Shown piece after piece: positions 1 through 5,496 of a stretch of DNA of 10,264 nucleotides. Origin of the DNA: Deltaproteobacteria bacterium (GTDB lineage Bacteria; Desulfobacterota; Desulfobacteria; Desulfobacterales; Desulfatirhabdiaceae). The first letter of the stretch is position 1; each line of letters opens with the position of its first letter. The notes beneath the pieces were generated by a model. That model did no database searches, was not told the origin of the DNA, and saw only the letters and a list, made by a program, of their open reading frames with translations. A program made the translations under genes and the position numbers. Location of the stretch: NCBI GenBank assembly GCA_021778975.1, contig JAJYBO010000087.1, forward strand, positions 1-10,264. Direction: 5' to 3'.

Positions 1-1
1 C

Positions 2-397
2 CTGCTTCGATATCCTGGTGGCAGCCAGTCAAACTCGAATGTTCCATTTAAACCCGATTCCACCGGAAAGCCGCCGGAGCCGCGCAATTTCGATGAAGTC
101 ATCAACGAGATCAACCATGACCTCCAGGCGCTGGAGGATTATCTGAAAAACAGTGTTTTTTATGCGGCAGGCTTTGTGACCTATTGCCATCAGGAACTGG
201 ATCGAATTCGTAACCGGTTTTTTGAACTCGAGGATCAGCAACGTCAATGGATTGGTATTATCCGCACAGCGATAAAATATGGAAGAAACCGCGATATTCC
301 GTTTGAAATAGATTCCCGTCGGCAGGATTTTCGCCGCAACCGAGAAATCGCTCTCGAACTCAAAGAAGTACGTGATATCTGTATGACAGTTAACTGA
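2..397 (+). CDS. Unrecognised protein, C-terminal fragment
   Basis: The frame is open from the first complete codon of the window to a TGA at 395-397, so this is the last ~131 residues of a gene that begins upstream. A GTG at 176 could serve as a start, but the frame continues well before it with normal-looking coding sequence, so I treat that as an internal Val codon. The first ~30 residues are Pro/Ser/Gly/Asn-rich and probably a disordered linker. The rest is highly charged and rich in Glu, Arg, Asp and Gln, and reads as long amphipathic helices, possibly coiled coil. I see no catalytic motif, Cys cluster, signal peptide or membrane segment and I do not recognise a family. The downstream neighbour is a convergent methyltransferase gene, so a link to that module is possible but unsupported. 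The open frame and regular codons make it a credible gene; its function is unknown. Confidence 0.6.
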   Translation: MLRYPGGSQSNSNVPFKPDSTGKPPEPRNFDEVINEINHDLQALEDYLKNSVFYAAGFVTYCHQELDRIRNRFFELEDQQRQWIGIIRTAIKYGRNRDIPFEIDSRRQDFRRNREIALELKEVRDICMTVN

Positions 398-424
398 TGA
401 TGCTTTTCTTGGGTGATTTCCAAT

Positions 425-504
425 AAAGAACACCCTGTGCTGAAATTTATAGGGGGAAGCCTCAGCTTTATATTCCCCCTTGAGAGGGACAGGGGATGTT
501 CTTT
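425..504. repeat. Nested inverted repeat, probable bidirectional terminator
   Basis: Outer arms: AAAGAACA (425-432) pairs with TGTTCTTT (497-504), and the adjoining CCCTGT (433-438) pairs with ACAGGG (489-494), with a two-base GA bulge on the right. Inner arms: GGGGGAA (452-458) pairs with TTCCCCC (473-479) around a 14-nt loop. The structure fills most of the gap between two convergent genes and begins immediately past the methyltransferase stop codon. Read on the minus strand the outer stem ends in TTCTTTATT, and on the plus strand in TTCTTTTT, so it could act as a terminator in both directions. The doubled stem is more elaborate than a simple terminator and could instead be a small mobile palindrome or an RNA. 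Confidence 0.6.
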
Positions 505-505
505 T

Positions 506-1390
506 TCAATAAGTGAGCAATAGGCGGTCTGATACGATTTCTCTTTCAAGGGTTTTCCCTTCCATTTGAAATCGTTTGAGCATTGAACGCCCGCAATTTA
601 CATAAATTTCTTGTTCAAATAAACCGTTGGGAATGGGAATGTCGCAAACTACACATCCTGACTTCTTTGTTCCATCAATACTTAATGCCACAAAGACTCC
701 TCTTTTTTTGCATATTTCAATCATTTGAAGAAGTTTTTCAAAATTAAATTCTTGTCCTCTATACAAAATGCCCTGGCTATGACGGTAAGGCGGGTCACAA
801 TATATGAGGTCACCTTTCCTTGCCATATTCATGGATTCTTCAAAAGGTAGTTCTAAAAAATTTACGCCATTTATTCTTTTGTGCCATATTTCAACTCTAT
901 TTGCAAAACTATCAGGAGAGATAGGATCGTGTACTCCACAAGGGGTTGACATGTATCCATCGGTTTTCCTGAACCTTACAACGCCACCATAACAGGCCCG
1001 ACAAAGAAAAAGAAGATCGGGACCATTAGGTTTGTCATTATATGAGGTTTTTATTTTTTCATAACCTTCTTCTTTTCCAACGTTATATATAAAGTTCCAC
1101 CTTTCTGAATACCATTCCTTGAGCTTTTCTGGATTGTTGTGCAATGTATGCCAAATCTGCATCAGTGGTTGAAAAACATCTGATCCCAGGCCAATTTTTG
1201 GAGCTAATGTTCCCAAGACAGCGCCACTTCCAAGAAATGGTTCAAAATATCGCTTAAAATTGGTTGGAAAATATGATGTTATTTCATGAGCGAAACGTTG
1301 TTTGTTTCCAATCCACTTGAGAAGCTGTATTTTGAATGGTTTGACAACGAAATTCTTGCTATCGTCAAATAATTTTTTTTGAACGAGCAT
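506..1390 (-). CDS. Type II DNA adenine-N6 methyltransferase (D12/Dam class)
   Basis: Transfers a methyl group from S-adenosylmethionine to the N6 of adenine in a specific DNA site, protecting host DNA from the partner nuclease. The 294-residue protein has the alpha-class order of the MethyltransfD12 family: an N-terminal KWIGNKQR (residues 25-32, motif X), the AdoMet-binding loop FEPFLGSGAV (49-58, motif I), a ~140-residue target-recognition region, then catalytic DPPY (199-202, motif IV). Length is normal for the class. I chose ATG 1390 because AGAGG lies five bases upstream; the frame extends to a GTG at 1444, but that has no ribosome site and would run across the operators. It diverges from the regulator and nuclease genes. 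A TATACT -10 element sits inside the left dyad, so the regulator could control it. It is AT-rich compared with the lactate genes. Recognition sequence cannot be read from the sequence. A solitary Dam-like methylase is less likely, given the adjacent regulator and nuclease. Confidence 0.93.
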   Translation of the reverse strand: MLVQKKLFDDSKNFVVKPFKIQLLKWIGNKQRFAHEITSYFPTNFKRYFEPFLGSGAVLGTLAPKIGLGSDVFQPLMQIWHTLHNNPEKLKEWYSERWNFIYNVGKEEGYEKIKTSYNDKPNGPDLLFLCRACYGGVVRFRKTDGYMSTPCGVHDPISPDSFANRVEIWHKRINGVNFLELPFEESMNMARKGDLIYCDPPYRHSQGILYRGQEFNFEKLLQMIEICKKRGVFVALSIDGTKKSGCVVCDIPIPNGLFEQEIYVNCGRSMLKRFQMEGKTLEREIVSDRLLLTY

Positions 1391-1400
1391 GGTTACCTCT

Positions 1401-1439
1401 TGATATGTATTCAGTATATCATATCCTAATTTGGGATAT
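1401..1439. promoter_or_regulatory. Paired dyads, candidate C-protein operators
   Basis: Two inverted repeats lie side by side in the divergent spacer. The left is TGATAT-N9-ATATCA (1401-1421, centre 1411). The right is ATATCC-N7-GGATAT (1421-1439, centre 1430). Centres are 19 bp apart, about two helical turns. The left dyad covers the methyltransferase -10; the right dyad reaches the predicted -35 of the regulator gene. In known C-protein systems, left-site binding activates and right-site binding represses the C/R promoter, and some C proteins also repress the methylase promoter. The arms do not match the classic GACT/AGTC C-box, so assignment rests on geometry and neighbours. Confidence 0.5.
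1413..1418 (-). promoter_or_regulatory. -10 element of the methyltransferase promoter
   Basis: On the minus strand this reads TATACT, a 5/6 match to TATAAT, 23 bases before the chosen start codon. No good -35 lies at 16-18 bp; the best, TTGTGA, is 22 bp upstream, so the promoter looks weak or in need of help. It lies inside the left dyad, which would let a bound regulator block it. Confidence 0.4.
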
Positions 1440-1459
1440 ATCACAACAGGATTTATTCT
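1431..1459 (+). promoter_or_regulatory. Predicted regulator/nuclease promoter, leaderless
   Basis: TTGGGA (1431-1436) and TATTCT (1454-1459) are each 4/6 matches to sigma-70 consensus, with an ideal 17-bp spacer. Transcription would start about seven bases after the -10, which is at or one base before the ATG at 1467. The transcript would therefore be leaderless, as described for several C-protein genes, and this explains the absence of a well-placed ribosome site. The -35 overlaps the right dyad. Confidence 0.45.
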
Positions 1460-1466
1460 AAAATGT

Positions 1467-1718
1467 ATGAAAAAAGACAGATATAGCCCATTGCAAGAAA
1501 AATTTCAGCAGCTTTTAAAAGATATCAGGAATGACGCTGGTTTGCGCCAAATTGATCTGGCTGATATTCTTGGACAACCACAATCATTTGTGAGCAAATA
1601 TGAAATGGGAGAACGCTTATTGACTTTCCTGGAAGTACGGCGCATTTGCCAGGCATTAAGAATTACAATGGAAGAGTTTATAAATAAATTTGAGAAAAGA
1701 ATTAATGAAACCGAATAA
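1467..1718 (+). CDS. XRE-family regulator, probable C (controller) protein
   Basis: An 83-residue single-domain helix-turn-helix protein. The HTH spans about residues 26-67, with the turn and recognition helix around LGQPQSFVSKYEMGER. Size and architecture match the dimeric C proteins of Type II restriction-modification systems, which delay nuclease expression after the genes enter a new host. The ATG at 1467 is chosen over TTG 1431 because the latter lies inside the -35 and the operators. No Shine-Dalgarno is correctly spaced; AGGA at 1448-1451 is about 15 bases away, consistent with leaderless translation. Its last 14 bases overlap the nuclease gene, so the two are co-transcribed and probably translationally coupled. 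The domain class is clear. The C-protein role is inferred from position between a divergent methylase and a nuclease, and from the dyads; a generic XRE repressor is the alternative. Confidence 0.85.
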   Translation: MKKDRYSPLQEKFQQLLKDIRNDAGLRQIDLADILGQPQSFVSKYEMGERLLTFLEVRRICQALRITMEEFINKFEKRINETE

Positions 1719-2580
1719 ACAATTCATAAATAAAAACAAGTCTTTTTGGGCGGCAGTACGAACTATAAGTCAAAGTGTAGGTTATACGGAACGATATGAA
1801 GGCAAAATCAAAATTCCAACCATAGATGAAATTGTTAACTCATTTAGATCGTTAAACTTAGATGATAAGAAAGTCATTAATGCTACAGGAAAACCATCTG
1901 ATATTGCTTCTGAGTTGATTGATTACTTTAAATACAGAGCTGATATTCTAAATAATTTCGTAGAACCACGGCTTATGGATGTCAATAGAGCAGCAAAAAT
2001 ATTCCACAAATTACATGACAAATATAACCCACAATGCCAAATTCCTCTGAACAAACAAAAAGGAGATAAAAAGGCACCTGCATATTTTACTGGTATCATA
2101 AACATGATTGTTGAAAAAAACATATCAAGACATGATTTTTCTTGTGACTACGATCCGAGAGAATTGATCAGAATCACGACCAATGGCTTTCCGACAAGAA
2201 CCATGGCAAGAAGGGTTGATGGTGCCTTTCCGGGACCTGTAAACCCTATTGCTGTATGGGAAATTAAGGAGTATTACCATACTACAACATTTGGAAGTCG
2301 TGTAGCCGATAGTATTTATGAAACATTACTCGACGGGATGGAACTCGAAGAATTACATGAACATGAAAATATCAAGATTTTACATTACCTGATGATTGAT
2401 GCACATTATACATGGTGGAATTGTGGCCGATCCTATTTGTGCAGAATAATTGACACACTACATATGGGTTATGTAGATGAAGTTTTATTCGGCTATGAAG
2501 TTGTTGAAAGACTTTCTGCTATAGTAAAAAGTTGGGTTAATATTGCTCGACATTTTAACTATGAAGCACGCGTGATATAG
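1705..2580 (+). CDS. Probable Type II restriction endonuclease, PD-(D/E)XK fold
   Basis: A 291-residue protein that I cannot place in a named enzyme family. Residues 170-188 carry a plausible PD-(D/E)XK active site: VD at 171-172, then 13 residues later the strand VWEIK with E186 and K188. It is followed by a conserved-looking segment (TTTFGSRVADSIYETLLDG, 193-211). No membrane segment, signal peptide, HNH or GIY-YIG motif is visible. The N-terminal ~130 residues look helical and may form the DNA-recognition or dimer part. ATG 1705 is chosen; an in-frame TTG at 1690 would add five residues. The gene overlaps the regulator by 14 bases and has only a weak AG-rich ribosome site, favouring coupling. 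It is distinctly AT-rich (20 G+C in the 60 bases 1861-1920). Nuclease identity rests on the motif plus the methylase/regulator neighbours; specificity is unknown. Confidence 0.72.
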   Translation: MKPNKQFINKNKSFWAAVRTISQSVGYTERYEGKIKIPTIDEIVNSFRSLNLDDKKVINATGKPSDIASELIDYFKYRADILNNFVEPRLMDVNRAAKIFHKLHDKYNPQCQIPLNKQKGDKKAPAYFTGIINMIVEKNISRHDFSCDYDPRELIRITTNGFPTRTMARRVDGAFPGPVNPIAVWEIKEYYHTTTFGSRVADSIYETLLDGMELEELHEHENIKILHYLMIDAHYTWWNCGRSYLCRIIDTLHMGYVDEVLFGYEVVERLSAIVKSWVNIARHFNYEARVI

Positions 2581-2613
2581 AATAAACCATTTGGGAAACC
2601 CCACCCTGCGCCT

Positions 2614-3909
2614 TTACACCAGGTCCGCCGCATACACCTCGATGACATGGCGCACCGTGACGGCGTCTTTCCGGCGGGACAGCATGTCCGTCATCTGCAT
2701 CATGCAGGCGGGGCAACTGGTGGTGACTGTCGCTGCGCCCGATGCGACGATGTTGTCACGCTTTCGCATCCCGATGGCTGCGGATGTTTCATAGTGCAGA
2801 AGATTGAAACTGCCGCCGCTGCCGCAGCAGGAATCCGCTGCATTCATTTCCACAAAGCGGCATGAAGGGCTGCTCTGAAGCAGCCGTCGCGGCTGCACGG
2901 ATATTTTTAAAGATTTTTTCAGATGGCAGGGATCATGGTAGGTCATTGTCGCGGCGCCCGCGGACAACTTGGCATTGTCTGAAATCAGGCCGCTGTTCAC
3001 TAAAAATGCGCTGATGTCTATGGTTTTCGCCGCCAATGTTCGGATGTCCGCCGCCTCATCGTCAGAAAACTCGGCGGCGAACATGGGCCAGAACTCCCGG
3101 ATCGTCGAGGTGCAGGTGGCGCACGGCGTCACCAGTGCGTCAAAACCCCGGCTTCCGAAGGCTTTCAGGTTGGCGCGTACCAGTTTCTTGAACGATGAAA
3201 TATCTCCGGATGACAGCGCCGGAATGCCGCAACACGCCTGTTCAATCGGCATCCAGACGCCGACACCGTGATGCCGCAACGCCTTCAGAACGGCATCGCC
3301 GATATTCGGATAGATTTTATCGGTCAGGCATCCGTAATAAAACGCCGCCTTCAGACCGGAGGCTCCGACAGGCGTATCCATACTGCCGCACCGCTTGTGA
3401 AACGGAACATCGGCCAGCGGCGTGAAATGACGTTTGCCGATAAACGGCGACATGACTTCGGAACACGACGTTCCCAGAAGCTCGCTGGCCGGTTGAGAAA
3501 ACAGCGACTGGCTCTTGGCGCCCAGCTCCAGAATCCGGTCAAATAGGCGGGGATGCGCCAGCGCGCCCCGCAGTATCATCTTCCGGGCAGGAGAAAGCCC
3601 CTGGTAAGCCGTCAGAATCACCCTGGCTTTCAAAAAAATCTCCAACGCATTGACGCCGCTGGGGCAGTTGGCCGCACACGAGCCGCACATCAGGCAATGG
3701 TCCAGTCTGTCTTTAACACCCTGCACATCGTCCAGCATTCTGGAGGAAAGCCCGCCCAGAAGGCATATCTTGCCTCTGGCGACATCCGCCTCGTTCAATG
3801 TCTGGGTATAAAGCGGGCACACGGACTGGCACAGCCCGCAGTGCATACAGACCGTCATCTGGTCTTCCAGAGTTTTCAGCATCGTGGTGAGCTGCTGGAT
3901 GTCTTTCAT
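2614..3909 (-). CDS. glcF: GlcF-like iron-sulfur subunit of D-lactate/glycolate dehydrogenase
   Basis: Takes electrons from the flavin subunit and passes them toward the membrane electron-transport chain. The 431-residue protein has two ferredoxin-type [4Fe-4S] sites, Cys21/24/27/31 and Cys72/75/78/82, each CxxCxxC...CP. Two Cys-rich CCG domains follow: the first with YYGC, the QACCGIPA motif and PCATC (about 190-270), the second with DPCH, DSCCGSGG and SCPAC (about 320-410). Length and order match GlcF and the partner subunits of bacterial D-lactate dehydrogenases. No transmembrane helix is visible, so membrane contact must be peripheral or through a partner. It is the last gene of the operon, 50 bases after glcD, with GGAG nine bases before its ATG. 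The restriction enzyme gene converges on it with a gap of only 33 bases and no clear terminator. Glycolate is an alternative substrate; operon context favours D-lactate. Confidence 0.92.
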   Translation of the reverse strand: MKDIQQLTTMLKTLEDQMTVCMHCGLCQSVCPLYTQTLNEADVARGKICLLGGLSSRMLDDVQGVKDRLDHCLMCGSCAANCPSGVNALEIFLKARVILTAYQGLSPARKMILRGALAHPRLFDRILELGAKSQSLFSQPASELLGTSCSEVMSPFIGKRHFTPLADVPFHKRCGSMDTPVGASGLKAAFYYGCLTDKIYPNIGDAVLKALRHHGVGVWMPIEQACCGIPALSSGDISSFKKLVRANLKAFGSRGFDALVTPCATCTSTIREFWPMFAAEFSDDEAADIRTLAAKTIDISAFLVNSGLISDNAKLSAGAATMTYHDPCHLKKSLKISVQPRRLLQSSPSCRFVEMNAADSCCGSGGSFNLLHYETSAAIGMRKRDNIVASGAATVTTSCPACMMQMTDMLSRRKDAVTVRHVIEVYAADLV

Positions 3910-3959
3910 GATATCAGGCTCCGACGAACTTTTTACAAATCCGTCTTAAAATAGAATGG

Positions 3960-5342
3960 TTACGAGAGCAACACTTTTCCCGGATTCAATATATTGTTGG
4001 GATCAACGGCCTTCTTAATCTTTCGGCAATATTCAATGGAGGACGCCCCGATTTCGCCGGCCAGATATTTGGATTTCGCGATACCGATGCCGTGTTCGCC
4101 GGACAGCGTTCCTCCCAGCGAAAGCGCTGCATCGAAAATATCGTCAATAGCCTTTTCCACCCGCAGCCACTCGGCTTTGTCCCGCTTGTCCGTCAGGATA
4201 GTGGGATGCAGGTTGCCGTCTCCGGCGTGGCCGAAGGTGCCGATGGTCAGGCTGTATTTTCTGGCGACCTCGTTGATGGCCCTGACCATATGCGGAATCT
4301 GGCTGCGCGGCACTGTGGCGTCTTCCAGAACGGTGGTGGGGCGCAGACGCGCCAGTGCGGACAGCGCCGCCCGCCGGGCCTCCCAGACCTTGTTGCGCTC
4401 TTCGGCGGATTGCGCCGCCTGAAACCGGGTGCAGCCGTTTTTCCGGCAGATGGTCTCCACTTTTTCGGCTTCTTCCGCCACCTGCGCCGGATGCCCGTCC
4501 ACCTCGATCAGCAGAAGCGATGCGGCGTCCGTCGGCAGACCGGCATGGGCGAAGTCCTCGACCGCCCGGATGGTGAAGTTGTCCAGAATCTCCAGCGTAC
4601 AGGGAACAATTTTGTTTGAAATGATATCCGATACGGTTTGAGAGGCGCCCGCTTCCGAATCATAAACCGCCATCATGGCTTTCTGGGCGGCAGGCGGCGG
4701 AACCAGCTTCAGGATGATCCGGTTGAAGACGCCGAAGCAGCCTTCCGATGCGGTCATCAACCCCGCGAGATTGAACCCCGTGACGCATTTGACGGTTTTT
4801 GAGCCGTTTTTGATCAGATCGCCGTTCGCATCGAAAAAATCCATGCCCATCACGTAGTCTTTGGTGACGCCGTATTTTAAACCGCGCAGGCCTCCGGCGT
4901 TTTCCGCCACATTCCCAGCGATGGTAGATACGGCCTGGCTGCCGGGATCCGGTGGATAAAACAGCCCTTTTGCTTGAACGGCCGCAGCAAACTTTGCGGT
5001 TACCACCCCCGGCTGTACGACGGCGTAGAGATCCGCTTCGTTGATTTCGAGGATGCGGTTCATCCCGGTGGTGAGCAGTACCACCCCGCCCAGCGACGGA
5101 ATTGTACCGCCGCTCAAATTGGTGCCTGCGCCGCGCACCGTAACAGGAAGACGGTTGTCGTTGCACAGGCGGATGGTTTTTCCCAAGGCGTCGCTGTCTG
5201 AAGGACGCAGCACAATGGAGGGCATCACCGGCGGCAGCACCGCGGCGTCATAGGCGTAGGCCATGCAATCGGCTTCTTGGGTCTTGACGTTTTCAGCTCC
5301 CAGAAGCGTTTCAAATTCCCTGATCAGGGTTTTGGATATCAT
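3960..5342 (-). CDS. glcD: FAD-binding D-lactate dehydrogenase (GlcD family)
   Basis: Oxidises a 2-hydroxy acid, here most likely D-lactate to pyruvate, and hands electrons to the GlcF-like partner. The 460-residue protein has an N-terminal FAD_binding_4 (PCMH-type) domain with RGAGTNLSGG (70-79), PPDPGS (130-135) and IAGNVAENAGG (141-151). The C-terminal FAD-oxidase domain shows GHAGDGNLHP (371-380) and SGEHGIG (414-420), the substrate/metal-site signatures of this family. I chose ATG 5342 because AAGGAG lies eight bases upstream; the frame extends 35 codons further, but through the intergenic repeat. It sits 154 bases after the LutB-LutA gene, the largest gap in the operon. There is no glcE, so a three-subunit GlcDEF glycolate oxidase is unlikely. 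Cytoplasmic, with no signal peptide. The family is certain; the substrate is inferred from the permease and lut neighbours. Confidence 0.93.
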   Translation of the reverse strand: MISKTLIREFETLLGAENVKTQEADCMAYAYDAAVLPPVMPSIVLRPSDSDALGKTIRLCNDNRLPVTVRGAGTNLSGGTIPSLGGVVLLTTGMNRILEINEADLYAVVQPGVVTAKFAAAVQAKGLFYPPDPGSQAVSTIAGNVAENAGGLRGLKYGVTKDYVMGMDFFDANGDLIKNGSKTVKCVTGFNLAGLMTASEGCFGVFNRIILKLVPPPAAQKAMMAVYDSEAGASQTVSDIISNKIVPCTLEILDNFTIRAVEDFAHAGLPTDAASLLLIEVDGHPAQVAEEAEKVETICRKNGCTRFQAAQSAEERNKVWEARRAALSALARLRPTTVLEDATVPRSQIPHMVRAINEVARKYSLTIGTFGHAGDGNLHPTILTDKRDKAEWLRVEKAIDDIFDAALSLGGTLSGEHGIGIAKSKYLAGEIGASSIEYCRKIKKAVDPNNILNPGKVLLS

Positions 5343-5396
5343 CGTTGAGTCTCCTTCCTCGACGGCAGGCGTCCAGGGTTGATTCATGAGGTATTT

Positions 5397-5447
5397 CCGG
5401 CGCAACATGGACAAAGGGGCAACCGGCGCAATATGACCAAAGGGCAA
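5397..5447. repeat. Two imperfect tandem copies of a ~26-bp unit
   Basis: The first copy (5397-5422) begins CCGGCGCAACATGGAC and the second (5423-5447) begins CCGGCGCAATATGACC. Both end with AAAGGG(G)CAA; they differ by three substitutions and one base of length. They lie between lutB-lutA and glcD, outside both genes. Two copies without a spacer do not make a CRISPR. Confidence 0.75.
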
Positions 5448-5463
5448 CCGCCAGGGTTGCCCC
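5416..5463. repeat. Palindromic element with two alternative stems
   Basis: GGTTGCCCC (5455-5463) can pair perfectly over nine bases with GGGGCAACC (5416-5424) at the end of the first tandem copy. It can also pair over eight bases with GGGCAACC (5442-5449) at the end of the second, leaving a five-base loop. In the minus-strand transcript the compact stem precedes TTTGG, too few U residues for a strong terminator. It may instead stabilise or cleave the mRNA, or tune glcDF relative to the upstream genes. GGGGCAACC palindromes look like dispersed intergenic elements known in many GC-rich genomes; that link is from memory. Confidence 0.6.
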
Positions 5464-5496
5464 TACACCCGTCGGTGACAAACACGTCCGCCGGAA

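Noticed and set aside
244..549. Minus-strand open frame running past the methyltransferase stop into the first gene
   Set aside because: It crosses the nested inverted repeat and overlaps two better-supported genes; no start site is supported.
2593..2602. Terminator between the nuclease gene and glcF
   Set aside because: GGG-AAA-CCC is only a three-base-pair stem with no adjoining T-run, so I do not call it.
398..2613. Terminal repeats or target-site duplication around the restriction-modification module
   Set aside because: I found no matching direct or inverted repeats at both ends, and no transposase or integrase.
3553..3954. Plus-strand open frame over the 5' end of glcF
   Set aside because: Opposite to the conserved Cys clusters of GlcF and without independent evidence of coding.
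4660..5166. Minus-strand open frame inside glcD in another frame
   Set aside because: The overlapping GlcD frame carries the FAD-binding motifs; this one is Arg/Gly-rich shadow sequence.
5397..5463. Short CRISPR-like array
   Set aside because: Only two imperfect copies directly abutting, with no spacers and no cas genes.
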